Positions 16,448-25,402 are shown, counted from the stretch's first letter. The stretch: DNA of 50,785 nucleotides from Candidatus Omnitrophota bacterium (GCA_029570205.1 JAKQSI010000024.1:1-50785), one strand, 5' to 3'. Numbers and translations: made by a program. The notes: generated by a model not told the origin, from the sequence alone.

Positions 16448-17839
16448 TCACTTGTCCTCAGCAGCCAGATACGGCAGCATCACACCGACCCCCATCACCA
16501 GCGCCATCCAGGCCGAGGTCCGCATCTGGAAAAACATAGGCGCGAAGAACTGGGCAGTGAGAAAGGCAATGAAACTGAGCAGCAACCCCTGATTTACCCA
16601 CCGCAGAAACGAATCGGGCGAGGTGTTCCGCTGCCCCATCAGGCAGTGCAGATAGCTCAAAATCAGCCACAGATACACCAGCAGCCCAAACAACCCCAAT
16701 TTCACGGTCACCCACAAAAAGGTGTTATGCACGCCGAGCAGATTGGTCCGGGGCAAGTAGACGAGCATTTCCAGAATCCCGCCCAGGCCGATCCCAAGCC
16801 ATGGATGCGCCTTGATACTCAGCAGCGCATTCTTCCACTCGACAAGTCGATAATGCGCGCTGCTTTCCCTGGTCGGATGAAAAATGGACCAGACGCTCTG
16901 CCCCACCGCATACCAGGAATTTGTGACGGTAATCACGCCAAGCAGAAGAACAAGAGCCAACGTACCAAACACTACAAACCGCACCCGCCGCCTGCCGCTC
17001 TCCAGAAGAAACAGGCATCCCAGCGCAACGGCGAAACCGACATAATAGGCTCGCTTGTACGTATTCAGCAGCGTGAGAAGCACCATGGGCCAGAACACCA
17101 GCCACATTCCCCGGCGGATTCCCTCCGGCTTTCGGATGAGCAGGAGAAGCACAAACAGAAGATAGGTAACGAAATTCAGGCCGTCGCCCCACTCGGTAAA
17201 AATGGCGGTGATCCGCCATTTGATCTGCAATCCCGCGCCCTGGAAATACAGGTACATGCCCTCCGCGCTTTTCAGAATCACAGCCGAACCGAAAATCCAC
17301 AGAAGCAATTTCAACCGTTCTCGCGTTGTGATGATATTCACGGTCAGGAAAAATACGATGTAGAAATGCAGAATCCGCCGGGGTTCAAATATCCGGTTCG
17401 CTTCGCCGGTCAGGCGAACACAGGTGATATATCCCACGACACACGCCAAGCCGAAAGCCAACAGAGGAATATCCAGGCTCGTGCGAACAAACCGCGCCCG
17501 CGAAGAGAAAATTGTCGCGGCAAGGAGCAGAAGCAGAAAGACCTCAAATGGGTTGATGAACAGGCCGGGAAGAGAGAGTTTGTACAGCGTCGGGTAGAGT
17601 TTTTCCGTCAGGAGAAGAATATCCTCGGTGATCAGAACCTCAGAGGCAATGAACAGACAAAAGGCCAGATCCAGGCGGGAGAGGAAGACGGCAGCCCCAG
17701 CGATACCCGCGAAGACGGCCGCTGTGGACCACGGCGGTTTGGCGATGCTGATGATGGTTAATGCCGCAACAAGCACCAATCCGATGACAAGAATAACCCG
17801 CTCGGAACTCGGCATTCGGCTCAGAATCGCCGTATTCAT
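16448..17839 (-). CDS. O-antigen ligase/polymerase-like (Wzy_C) membrane protein
   Basis: A 463-residue polytopic inner-membrane protein with about ten to twelve hydrophobic segments. The periplasmic loop and following motif HPWLGIGLGG...VHNTFLWVTVKLGLFG mark the O-antigen ligase superfamily, which polymerises glycan repeats or joins them to lipid A or proteins. ATG 17839 overlaps the stop of the binding-protein gene by 4 bp (ATGA) and has a GAGGGGG site, so translation is coupled. The glycan cluster at 692-4851 is 11 kb away and need not be linked to it. Specific activity (ligase or polymerase) cannot be told from sequence. Confidence 0.85.
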   Translation of the reverse strand: MNTAILSRMPSSERVILVIGLVLVAALTIISIAKPPWSTAAVFAGIAGAAVFLSRLDLAFCLFIASEVLITEDILLLTEKLYPTLYKLSLPGLFINPFEVFLLLLLAATIFSSRARFVRTSLDIPLLAFGLACVVGYITCVRLTGEANRIFEPRRILHFYIVFFLTVNIITTRERLKLLLWIFGSAVILKSAEGMYLYFQGAGLQIKWRITAIFTEWGDGLNFVTYLLFVLLLLIRKPEGIRRGMWLVFWPMVLLTLLNTYKRAYYVGFAVALGCLFLLESGRRRVRFVVFGTLALVLLLGVITVTNSWYAVGQSVWSIFHPTRESSAHYRLVEWKNALLSIKAHPWLGIGLGGILEMLVYLPRTNLLGVHNTFLWVTVKLGLFGLLVYLWLILSYLHCLMGQRNTSPDSFLRWVNQGLLLSFIAFLTAQFFAPMFFQMRTSAWMALVMGVGVMLPYLAAEDK

Positions 17840-19206
17840 GATGCCCCCTCGGAAGTGAGAATCGACTGAAAGATCTTGCTTGTCTGTTCCATCCATAGCT
17901 TCATCACAACGGCTTTGCGGACGGGGTCTTTCCATTCATCATTTGCCAGACGAAGCAGTTCCTTTTCCTCAACCGGAGGCCGAACAAAGCTCGCCATTTT
18001 CTCAGCGGGTAGTCCGGCTTTGATCAAGTTTCGCCATGCCGCGCGAAGAAAATCGTGCTGGTCCAGAATTACCGCGCCGACGAGATCATCCAGGATCGTC
18101 CATCGCTGCCCGCCCAGTTCGTGATTGTAGTTCAAAGCGGATTCCAGAGAGTACGGGGACGCGACCGACCGCTCGGCGATTTGGGGTTCCGCGTAAACAG
18201 AGGGAAGTACCGGCAGCCGGTCGAGCGATTCATTCACAGGCCCGCCCGGGTCACCCGGACGAAGCACCCAGAGTCGTTGCCCCTCCGGGCGGAGCAGGAA
18301 TCGGACGAATTGCCGCGCCAGTTCCGGTTCCGGCGCTCCTTTCAGAATACCAAGCGCGTCCGGGTTCATCACCGACACCCCTTTGGGAACAACGAAACGG
18401 GTGGAGCCGGGCTGCCCCTGGCGCATCTGCGCAGCGGCGTAGAAATCAATCAGCAGTCCGTATGCGGCCTCGCCGGAGACCACATCTTTGCCGATTTGGG
18501 ATGAATAGCGTGTGAGATACCGGCTGTTCCCCGCCAGTTTCATAATAGTTGCCCAACCGTCTTCCCATCCCAATGCCTGAAGGATGATTTCAAAGATCAT
18601 GTGGGCCACGCCCCCGCTGCGCGGGTCCGGTGTTGCCACCCAGCCGTACACGGCCGGGTCGGCGAGGTCCGTCCATGTTTTGACATCCGGCAGACCGCAT
18701 CGCTGAACCACGGCATCGTTAATCAGAATCCCGAAAGTGGATAAAGCCACACCGAACCACAATCCGTCCGGATCACGCAATGGAATCCCCGCGATGGAAT
18801 CCGGCAAATCTTCGGCAATGTCCGGCGGCAGCTCACAGGGCTGCAACAACCCAAGCGAACCGAGCCGCAGGTACGGGTCGATTCCACCACCGAAAAAAAG
18901 ATCCACGTCGATCCCCTCGGGTGTTTGCTCAAACTGGGAAAGTACAAACCGCAGACAGCGCGAGGTCCCGCCCTGGTCCAGCCAATCGACTGTCACCGTC
19001 TCGCCGTACCCGGCCTGATACCATCGGCTGAATGCCGCGCCGAGTTCCCGTTTAACATGGAGGTTGTGCGGCGACACGATGGCCAACTTGCGGGACCCGT
19101 TGCTTTGCTGCTCCGCCGCCGGTTCCCCAGAACAGCCGGAGAGCGCCGACAGGCACACGACCGGCACAAAAAACGCAACGGAAAAACACCTTCGCGACAT
19201 CATCAT
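17836..19206 (-). CDS. ABC transporter solute-binding lipoprotein (iron/spermidine-type)
   Basis: A 456-residue protein with a lipoprotein signal (LSALSGC, Cys at about 25) and a two-lobe binding-protein fold of the Fe3+/polyamine/thiamine class: KLAIVSPHN near the start, VDLFFGGG, AYGLLIDFYAA and the late PDALGILKGAPEPELARQFVRFLL. It binds a solute outside the inner membrane for an ABC importer. No permease or ATPase gene is near; instead it overlaps an O-antigen-ligase-like gene by 4 bp. A C-terminal extension of about 90 residues follows the usual fold. The start is ATG 19206, or 19203 or 19200 (MMM). Confidence 0.88.
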   Translation of the reverse strand: MMMSRRCFSVAFFVPVVCLSALSGCSGEPAAEQQSNGSRKLAIVSPHNLHVKRELGAAFSRWYQAGYGETVTVDWLDQGGTSRCLRFVLSQFEQTPEGIDVDLFFGGGIDPYLRLGSLGLLQPCELPPDIAEDLPDSIAGIPLRDPDGLWFGVALSTFGILINDAVVQRCGLPDVKTWTDLADPAVYGWVATPDPRSGGVAHMIFEIILQALGWEDGWATIMKLAGNSRYLTRYSSQIGKDVVSGEAAYGLLIDFYAAAQMRQGQPGSTRFVVPKGVSVMNPDALGILKGAPEPELARQFVRFLLRPEGQRLWVLRPGDPGGPVNESLDRLPVLPSVYAEPQIAERSVASPYSLESALNYNHELGGQRWTILDDLVGAVILDQHDFLRAAWRNLIKAGLPAEKMASFVRPPVEEKELLRLANDEWKDPVRKAVVMKLWMEQTSKIFQSILTSEGAS

Positions 19207-19304
19207 GGGGGCAATTGTAGCTTGAAGGTATGGGAAGGAATAGAGGAGGGAATTGAGAATTAAAAGTCAAGAGCAAGAATTGAAGAACGGAAAGAGATGA
19301 GGTC

Positions 19305-19934
19305 CTACGCATGGCAGTCGACAATGCAGCGGCGGGGCCGTTGTTGCTGCTGGACAACACTGCCGGTTGGGGAATAAGAGGCCGTCTCTTCTTTTCCACC
19401 AATCAGTGTTCGGACTTCATCATTGAGAAGGCGCAGAGAGCGCCGTACAAGCAATTCATTCATAATGTTTTCCTTACGCACCGCAAGGACCAGGTCCCGC
19501 AGTCGCCCCCCGACATAGGACAGCCGCTCCGCATCCTCATGCGGAAGCGCGTGAGAAATCATCTTCAAAGTGATTCTGGACGATGCGGTTCCCAGATACT
19601 CCGCCCATCGGTTCATTTCTTCCTGGCGCTGCTCTTCGAGAGACTGGATTTTTCGCACGAGTTCGCTGATTTCCTCGGTGACACTCTGCAGGGCATTCAT
19701 CGCCCCGGTTGCCAGAAAAGGACGTTCCTCCTTCTTTTTGGCGAGCAGATTCTCATGCAGCGGTATTTCCTCATCCAGAATCGAAATCAACAAATCCAGG
19801 TTCGGTCGCGTTCGATTGTGAGAAAAGGACGAAGAATCTTTCGAGGCCCGTTCTTTGAGGGGTTCCGTTCGGGGTTCTGTTCTCTGGGAATTGAAGAATG
19901 GGCTGTAGCTCTTATAGACCGATAATTCATTCAT
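19305..19934 (-). CDS. flgN: FlgN-like flagellar export chaperone
   Basis: A 209-residue, mostly helical protein resembling FlgN, the cytoplasmic chaperone that carries hook-associated proteins FlgK and FlgL to the flagellar export gate. Long helices with heptad character (SVTEEISELVRKIQSLEEQRQEEMNRW) are followed by NELLVRRSLRLLNDEVRTLIGG and a disordered TASYSPTGSV end, which is the usual FlgN tail. It overlaps flgJ by 4 bp (ATGA) and is the last gene of the flagellar operon. FlgN is poorly conserved in sequence, so context carries much of this call. FlgK and FlgL are not in the window. Confidence 0.7.
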   Translation of the reverse strand: MNELSVYKSYSPFFNSQRTEPRTEPLKERASKDSSSFSHNRTRPNLDLLISILDEEIPLHENLLAKKKEERPFLATGAMNALQSVTEEISELVRKIQSLEEQRQEEMNRWAEYLGTASSRITLKMISHALPHEDAERLSYVGGRLRDLVLAVRKENIMNELLVRRSLRLLNDEVRTLIGGKEETASYSPTGSVVQQQQRPRRCIVDCHA

Positions 19935-20527
19935 CGACGTTCCACCTTGTCCAACGGAATGACCGGTTTTGTGAAGTCCATAAAGGGATTCCGTTCCGGC
20001 ATTGGAATGAACTCAGGTCCCCGCTTGAGAGGAATGGCTCCGGCAACGGGGTCTTTCTTTTTGTTCAGCGGAATGAACTGGGAAACATCCGGCTGCTCCG
20101 TTTTGTTCGGAAGACTGAGAAACTGCGCCTTCTTGTCATCCATCTGTTTGAGGACACTTTCGGAGGTGTGCAGATTGTCCTGGATTTCCTTGAGTTGTTC
20201 GTAGACCAGATCGGCGATGCCGAATCCGCCCTGTCCCGCGAGGTCTTTCGCAAGCGCGTCATCGGCCATCTCCTGGTACATTTCGGTGGCGTGGGTCGGT
20301 TCCAGGAATCCATCCTGGGGGACGGTATTGCGCATTTCCTTAATGAGTTGGCGAACCAGGATGCCCTCGAAATCACCGGCGATTTCGCGCATTTGTTTTT
20401 CGTTCATCTTGCCGAAAGATTTCTCGGTGAGACTCCGGAGGCGTTTGATCTCGCTGTCCGTTCGCCCGCTGTCCACCATGGCGGAGGCTTGCGGGTAACT
20501 GCTTCCCAGAAGAAGATCATCCGACAT
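19931..20527 (-). CDS. flgJ: FlgJ-type rod-binding protein (rod-capping domain only)
   Basis: A 198-residue protein with the rod-binding domain of FlgJ (residues about 40-110: EIAGDFEGILVRQLIKEMRNTVP and MYQEMADDALAKDLA). In enterobacteria FlgJ caps the growing rod and carries a muramidase domain; here that half is missing and replaced by a polar, Pro-rich tail, as in many non-enterobacterial FlgJ proteins, which use a separate peptidoglycan hydrolase. ATG 20527 has a GAGGAAAGAG site; an upstream ATG at 20584 is less likely. It lies between flgI and flgN. Confidence 0.85.
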   Translation of the reverse strand: MSDDLLLGSSYPQASAMVDSGRTDSEIKRLRSLTEKSFGKMNEKQMREIAGDFEGILVRQLIKEMRNTVPQDGFLEPTHATEMYQEMADDALAKDLAGQGGFGIADLVYEQLKEIQDNLHTSESVLKQMDDKKAQFLSLPNKTEQPDVSQFIPLNKKKDPVAGAIPLKRGPEFIPMPERNPFMDFTKPVIPLDKVERR

Positions 20528-20635
20528 GTTCTCTTTCCTCGAATCCGGTTTGGCGGAGGGATGGTGACCTCCTTGTCTATACATCCCGCCGACGCGATGA
20601 GCTTATGCCATCAATAACCCCCAAGGGGATGATTA

Positions 20636-21754
20636 TCACAGAATAATCAGCTCGGCGTGTAACGCGCCTGCTTCTTTCAAACTCTGAAAGATGGAAATCA
20701 GGTCCCGTGTGGTCACATGGAGAAGATTCAATCCTTCCACCAGCTGTTCCACCGTGGCTCCCTCGACCAGATGGAGTCCGCCCCTGCCCGGCTCGACTGT
20801 CAGCTCCTGTTGGGGGATGACGACGGTTTCGGCGCTGGCGGAGAGCGGACTGGGCTGCGAAACCTCGGTTGTGCTCGTGACGGTGATTGTCAGCGACCCG
20901 TGGGCAATGGCGACTTCATCCAGTCGGATGTTCTGCCCGGCCACCACGGTGCCGGTGCGGGAGTTGATGACCACGCGGGCCGGGATGTCGGTAGCCACTT
21001 CAAGATCCCCCAGCACCGCCAGCAGATCGACCTCATTGTCGAATTCAAAATCCATCAGTTTTGTGACATCCACCTCAACAACCCCTTCATTGACGGCCAG
21101 CGCGGCTGGAGTGCCGAGCGCGCCGTTGATGGCATCCTTGATATTCATCGCCGTCTTGGCATCGGGATATTGGAGAATGAGGCGCAGGAACCCTTCCTGT
21201 AAAATGTCGGTAACCACTTCCTGGCCGACGACCGTGCCGCCGTTGGGAACCCGCCCGGCAGTGGGATGATTGGTTTTGACCAGATCGCCCTGGGTGGTTC
21301 CAACTTTAAATCCGCCGGTCAGGACCGTACCGCGTGCGATGGCGTGAATCTGATTGTCTGTACCACGAAGAGCGGCGAACAGCAGCGTGCCGCCTTCCAG
21401 GTTTTCTGCGCCGTTCAAGCTGGAGACCACAACGTCAATCGGTGTTCCTTCCCGGGCATAGGGAGGAAGCTCGGCGCTGACCATGACAAATGCAACGTTT
21501 TTCGGGTCGATTCCTGCGGCGGTGACCCGCATATCCATCTGATTGAGCATATTGGCGATCATCTGGGCGGTGGCGGCCCCGCTGCCGTCCCCGGTTCCAT
21601 CCAGGCCCACAACCAGGCCGTATCCGACCAGCTGGTTATTCTGAACACCGTCCACCCGTGTAATGTCTTTGATTCTGGTGACGGACGCTGCCGGCGCCAA
21701 AATCGCCGTGAGGAGAATCAGAAGAATCGCAAGAACCGGCGCCTGTCGTCTCAT
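20636..21754 (-). CDS. flgI: Flagellar P-ring protein FlgI
   Basis: A 372-residue periplasmic protein that builds the P-ring, the peptidoglycan bushing of the flagellum. A signal peptide (MRRQAPVLAILLILLTAILAP) precedes the conserved start RIKDITRVDGVQNNQLVGYGLVVGLDGTGDG, and the NHPTAGRVPNGGTV and C-terminal ATVEQLVEGLN motifs are all present, with normal length. It sits 11 bp after flgH in the flg operon. Together with FlgH it implies an outer membrane. Confidence 0.97.
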   Translation of the reverse strand: MRRQAPVLAILLILLTAILAPAASVTRIKDITRVDGVQNNQLVGYGLVVGLDGTGDGSGAATAQMIANMLNQMDMRVTAAGIDPKNVAFVMVSAELPPYAREGTPIDVVVSSLNGAENLEGGTLLFAALRGTDNQIHAIARGTVLTGGFKVGTTQGDLVKTNHPTAGRVPNGGTVVGQEVVTDILQEGFLRLILQYPDAKTAMNIKDAINGALGTPAALAVNEGVVEVDVTKLMDFEFDNEVDLLAVLGDLEVATDIPARVVINSRTGTVVAGQNIRLDEVAIAHGSLTITVTSTTEVSQPSPLSASAETVVIPQQELTVEPGRGGLHLVEGATVEQLVEGLNLLHVTTRDLISIFQSLKEAGALHAELIIL

Positions 21755-21765
21755 GAGTATGCTCC

Positions 21766-22518
21766 TCAGAAGAACAAGGTTAATGCCCGTGTAAACAGTC
21801 CCGGATTCGCCATACCGGTAATCGGGCCGCCGCCTTCGTAGCTGATCTGGGCATCTGCGATATTGGTTGACAGCACCGTGTTATCCGCCGTGACATCATT
21901 CGGACGGACACTACCGGAAAGCACGATGCTCTTGGTTTCTTTGCCGATATTGATGGTCTTGCGGGCCTCAACCAGGAAATTGCCGTTGTCGTCAATCATG
22001 ACGATTTTAGCGGCTACGCGCGCAGTAAATGTATCGCTGCGTTCCAGGTCGGTCTCGCCTTTGAAATCGTTCTGGCCGTCGAAAACAAATTCAGGATAGT
22101 CGATGGCCGTCTTATCGCTCTTCTTATGGCCGAATAGACTCCCGGCGATCTTCTCCTGGAGAAACGACGAGATTTTGCCGGACATGGTCGTTTTCCGTTT
22201 CGTTTCGGCGTCCGCTACTTCGGTTGCGCGATTACTTTCTGTAATGATGATTGTGAGAATATCCCCGACCTTATCCGCATTTCCGGCGACATAGAATCCG
22301 TTGACCGGAGACTTGCTGTTCCAGAGGCTCTTGGCGGAAGCCGGGACGGCACAAAAAGCGGTGCACAGGCAAAGAACAGTCAACAGGATTCCCAATATCT
22401 TTCCTGCCCCCCTGCTCCCTCGCAACCCGCCCGCTGCGCAGTGTCCTTCACCCCAATCCTTTCCGGGAGGAAGAGGGAGGTTCTCTGTATGGTTTGAAAG
22501 GTTCTCAGGATTCATCAT
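21766..22518 (-). CDS. flgH: Flagellar L-ring protein FlgH, with a repeat-derived N-terminal extension
   Basis: A 250-residue outer-membrane L-ring protein. The family core begins at SLWNSKSPVNGFYV (about 64) and continues with KVGDILTIIITESNRAT, LSGSVRPNDVTADNTVLS and the terminal ALTLFF. A hydrophobic signal (ILGILLTVLCLCTAFCAVPASA, about 41-62) precedes it; no clear lipobox is seen, whereas many FlgH proteins are lipoproteins. Forty extra residues stand before this signal, part of them (LPLPPGKDWGEG) encoded by a dispersed palindromic repeat. The start at ATG 22518 is supported by an AAGGGAGAAAT site; an earlier ATG at 22620 runs through a second repeat and is rejected. Confidence 0.9.
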   Translation of the reverse strand: MMNPENLSNHTENLPLPPGKDWGEGHCAAGGLRGSRGAGKILGILLTVLCLCTAFCAVPASAKSLWNSKSPVNGFYVAGNADKVGDILTIIITESNRATEVADAETKRKTTMSGKISSFLQEKIAGSLFGHKKSDKTAIDYPEFVFDGQNDFKGETDLERSDTFTARVAAKIVMIDDNGNFLVEARKTINIGKETKSIVLSGSVRPNDVTADNTVLSTNIADAQISYEGGGPITGMANPGLFTRALTLFF

Positions 22519-22612
22519 ATTTCTCCCTTTTGTGGAGTGTCTGTCCACAGGCTGGAAGCCTGTGCCACCCTGTTTTTCCTGTCCTTCCGGCAGAGGGTAG
22601 AGGTAAGGGTCT
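22440..22612. repeat. Dispersed palindromic repeats at the flgA-flgH junction
   Basis: Three repeat relatives lie here: CACCCCAATCCTTTCCGGGA with GGAAGAGGGAGG (22449-22480, inside flgH), ACAGGCTGGAAGCCTGTGCC (22548-22567) and a CCTGTCCTTCCGGCAGAGGG copy (about 22577-22597). The second is the GACAGGC-type palindrome with a different loop, also seen at 31729-31748. Confidence 0.75.
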
Positions 22613-22619
22613 GCCTGCA

Positions 22620-23648
22620 CTAGATCATCTCCACGGTGTTTGCATCCACTACCCTGGCCTGGACGATCTTGTTGTTGAACAAGTTCCTGACGCGAATGAT
22701 ATCGCCGATGTTTGCATTCTGTTCCGTTTTCCCCCGGATATTCATTCGGAGGTTCCCGTTTTGAACGACCACGCTGACCACCTGGCCTCGTGGAATCAAG
22801 TACGTGCGAGCAAACAGGTCACGTGTGACCGTGATACCGGGATTGACGGTACGCCCCAGTTTTCTGCCGACCAGTTCGCGCGGGTCGCTGATCGTGTATT
22901 CATCTTCACGTTCCGACCGAACGTAGCGGGTTTGCACATCTACATCCTGGAGGGTGACCATGGACCCCGCTGGTTTGTTGTTACGGAACACAAACACATT
23001 CCGCCGATGGGCGATTTCCACGATCAGCGTCCGGTGCATGTATTCGTTGTCGTTGAGCAGGATGGTGAGATCATACTGGACCGTGCCGTACCGCTGCGGG
23101 GAAGTCCGGTAGACCTGAATGCGAACATCGCCGGGCGGCAGGCGGAGATCATTGGGGAGTGAGAGAACCCGAACACTCAGTTCCTTCGGGTCCCAATTGA
23201 ATTCCTGCATGATATCCCGCATGATTCGCTCGGCAAGCGTGTCTGCGCTCACAGTCTGGCCCAAACCGAATATCTTGAAGTTCCGAGGCCCGTCGAAACT
23301 GATCCGCCGGAACTCATCAAATCCATTCTGCCTGGCTGCCGCGATGATTCGTGAGGAAGTGCAAATCAGAGATTCGCCCGGATTGGGAACCTTCGTGACC
23401 GGAACAGCTCGCAAAGCCTGACGCTCTTCTTCCGAGCCGCCGGTGATCGACTGCGCCAGGTCACCCACTGTGACGACTTGCATAGTAGCTTGGGCGATAA
23501 CGCAGGAGGCCGGCAGTTCGATTACAATTCGTTCGGGCTGGTCAAGCGCCCAGACCCCTGTCGCCCGGAGGACCAGAAGTGCGCTCACCAGGAACGTGAT
23601 CGCGATTCGTTCCAGTTGTGCCTGCTGCCAGTCTTTGCGTCCTCTCAT
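22620..23648 (-). CDS. flgA: FlgA, flagellar P-ring assembly chaperone
   Basis: A 342-residue periplasmic chaperone needed to assemble FlgI into the P-ring. An N-terminal membrane/signal segment (ITFLVSALLVLRATGVWA) is followed by a long variable region and a C-terminal SAF-type domain (about 235-342) ending RGQVVSVVVQNGNLRMNIRG...IIRVRNLFNNKIVQARVVDANTVEM, which is diagnostic. It is longer than the E. coli protein (about 220 residues), as in many other phyla. It sits between flgG and flgH in the same operon. Confidence 0.93.
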   Translation of the reverse strand: MRGRKDWQQAQLERIAITFLVSALLVLRATGVWALDQPERIVIELPASCVIAQATMQVVTVGDLAQSITGGSEEERQALRAVPVTKVPNPGESLICTSSRIIAAARQNGFDEFRRISFDGPRNFKIFGLGQTVSADTLAERIMRDIMQEFNWDPKELSVRVLSLPNDLRLPPGDVRIQVYRTSPQRYGTVQYDLTILLNDNEYMHRTLIVEIAHRRNVFVFRNNKPAGSMVTLQDVDVQTRYVRSEREDEYTISDPRELVGRKLGRTVNPGITVTRDLFARTYLIPRGQVVSVVVQNGNLRMNIRGKTEQNANIGDIIRVRNLFNNKIVQARVVDANTVEMI

Positions 23649-23672
23649 GGTTCCTCTCCCGGCTTACGATCC

Positions 23673-24467
23673 TTATTGAGCCAGATTCACGGCAGTTTGC
23701 AACATGCTGTCGGAAGATCGGACAGCCCGTGAATTGACCTCGAACGCGCGCTGAGCAGTGATGAGGTTCACCAGCTCTTCCGCGATGTTGACATTAGAGT
23801 TTTCCAGGAATCCCTGGGCGATTTTGCCGGCTCCATCTGTGCCGGGGTCGAGTAATGTCACAGGCCCGGATGCCTGGGTTTCCAGGAATAGATTATTGCC
23901 GTCCGCGTGGAGTCCGGCGGGATTGACAAAGGTAGCGAGCTGGATGGTTCCGAGCTCATTGGGTGTTTCGGTGACGCGCCCCTGAATGACCGAAACGATA
24001 CCCTCCTCGCTGATGTTCAATGCAACAGTGTCATCAGGAAGGGTGATGGGCGGCTGAAGAACATAGCCGTCCGAGGTTACAATTCTGCCTGTCTCGTCCA
24101 TGCTGAACGCACCGTCACGCGTATAGGCTAATGTGCCGTCGGGGAGTTCAACCTGGAAAAACCCATTTTTGCCCAGGATGGCAAGGTCCAGCGGATTCTC
24201 CGTAGATCGATAGGAGCCTTCGGTGAAGATTCTGCGTGTTCCCGCCACGCGGACACCATGGCCGACCTGGATCCCAGCAGGAACCTGGACGCCCGCGGCA
24301 ACGGATGTCCCCGCCGGACGAATTGTCTGGTACAGCAGGTCCTGGAAATCCACCCGGGTACGTTTGTATCCGAACGTATTCACGTTCGCGAGGTTGTTGG
24401 CAATGTTGTCCACTTCGAATGACATGCCGCTCATCCCGGCCGCCGCAGTAAATAACCCTCGAAGCAT
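23673..24467 (-). CDS. flgG: Flagellar distal rod protein FlgG
   Basis: A 264-residue axial protein forming the distal rod of the flagellar basal body. The rod-family N-terminus (LRGLFTAAAGMSGMSFEVDNIANNLANVNTFGYKRTRVDFQD region, residues 2-43) and C-terminus (SNVNIAEELVNLITAQRAFEVNSRAVRSSD) are both near consensus, and length matches FlgG exactly. It lies 43 bp after flgF and 24 bp before flgA, in a conserved order. Confidence 0.97.
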   Translation of the reverse strand: MLRGLFTAAAGMSGMSFEVDNIANNLANVNTFGYKRTRVDFQDLLYQTIRPAGTSVAAGVQVPAGIQVGHGVRVAGTRRIFTEGSYRSTENPLDLAILGKNGFFQVELPDGTLAYTRDGAFSMDETGRIVTSDGYVLQPPITLPDDTVALNISEEGIVSVIQGRVTETPNELGTIQLATFVNPAGLHADGNNLFLETQASGPVTLLDPGTDGAGKIAQGFLENSNVNIAEELVNLITAQRAFEVNSRAVRSSDSMLQTAVNLAQ

Positions 24468-24510
24468 TGTCGTTCTCCTGTTTTCCCCAGAGTTCGCCTG
24501 GGTTGCGGTA

Positions 24511-25335
24511 TCAGCTCACTCGGCCCACGTCGTTGACGGCGCGTTGCACGGTGTCGTCGATCTTTCTCAATACCCTGGAATTGGCCTCAAAGGTGCGCAT
24601 AGAGTCCATCAAATAGATCATCTCCGTGGTGGGAACCACGTTGGCACGCTCGATGAATCCCTGAGACACACCCAATTGGCGGGGAGGAATGATCTGATCC
24701 TCGTGGCCCGGTTCCAGGGCGTAGAGATTATTGCCTGTTTTCTGTAAGAGATCGCGATTAACGAAATCCACAACGCGAATTTGATCTACAACATTCTGGA
24801 CGGGAACGCCGGTTGCCGGATCGAATCCCATTTCAAACACGTTCCCGTACTTGTCTACAGTGAATTCGTTAGAAGCGATTCGGATCGGTTGGATGTATCC
24901 GCCGCCGCCCTGCCCCGCCAGGTAATGCCCTTCCGGCGTGGTCAGGTACCCCTGGGCATCCCGATAGAAACTGCCGTTTCGGGTATACCGCATTCCGTCG
25001 GGCGTAAGGATGGTGAAATAGCCGTCTCCAACCATCGCGAGATCGTTCTGATCCCCGGTCTGTTGAAGAACACCGGGAGAATTGTCGGTGTAAACCCAAT
25101 CGATGCCTGCGCCGGTGCCGATTCGACCGATGGCATGGTTATAGCGGGGTTCCTCAAGGCTTGGAGTAATTCCTGCGTAAGACTGCTCAAGCATGACATC
25201 CGGGAACGAGCGGACAATCATCGATTCCCGCTTGAATCCGGGAATGAGGGAGTTTCCGAGATTGTGCGCAAGAACGTCCTGATTTTTCATCTGGACGATC
25301 ATACCGGAAGCTGCCGAGTATAGCCCTGTAATCAT
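24511..25335 (-). CDS. flgF: Flagellar proximal rod protein FlgF
   Basis: A 274-residue rod protein homologous to FlgG. The N-terminus (MITGLYSAASGMIVQMKNQDVLAHNLGNS) and the C-terminal end (ERANVVPTTEMIYLMDSMRTFEANSRVLRKID) mark the flagellar rod/hook family; position directly before flgG and the less canonical core favour FlgF. It is the first gene of the flg operon. ATG 25335 follows a sigma-54-type promoter by about 50 bp. Confidence 0.92.
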   Translation of the reverse strand: MITGLYSAASGMIVQMKNQDVLAHNLGNSLIPGFKRESMIVRSFPDVMLEQSYAGITPSLEEPRYNHAIGRIGTGAGIDWVYTDNSPGVLQQTGDQNDLAMVGDGYFTILTPDGMRYTRNGSFYRDAQGYLTTPEGHYLAGQGGGGYIQPIRIASNEFTVDKYGNVFEMGFDPATGVPVQNVVDQIRVVDFVNRDLLQKTGNNLYALEPGHEDQIIPPRQLGVSQGFIERANVVPTTEMIYLMDSMRTFEANSRVLRKIDDTVQRAVNDVGRVS

Positions 25336-25387
25336 GTCTCGTTATTTCTCCTGCCCTGATAAATGCAATGCGTCACGATTGGATCGA

Positions 25388-25402
25388 GCAACACCTATGC
25401 CA
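25388..25402 (-). promoter_or_regulatory. Sigma-54-type promoter of the flg operon
   Basis: On the minus strand TGGCATAGGTGTTGC matches the RpoN consensus TGGCAC-N5-TTGC with GG and GC exactly 10 bases apart; only the C of GGCAC is changed. Start of transcription would be near 25376, giving a leader of about 40 bases before flgF. RpoN control of rod and ring genes is established in several flagellated groups. No rpoN or enhancer-binding protein gene is in the window. Confidence 0.75.

Noticed and set aside
16646-17761. 371-residue plus-strand open frame
   Set aside because: Antisense to the O-antigen-ligase-like gene; composition (Gln/Lys/Pro rich) is that of a reverse-strand shadow of a membrane protein.
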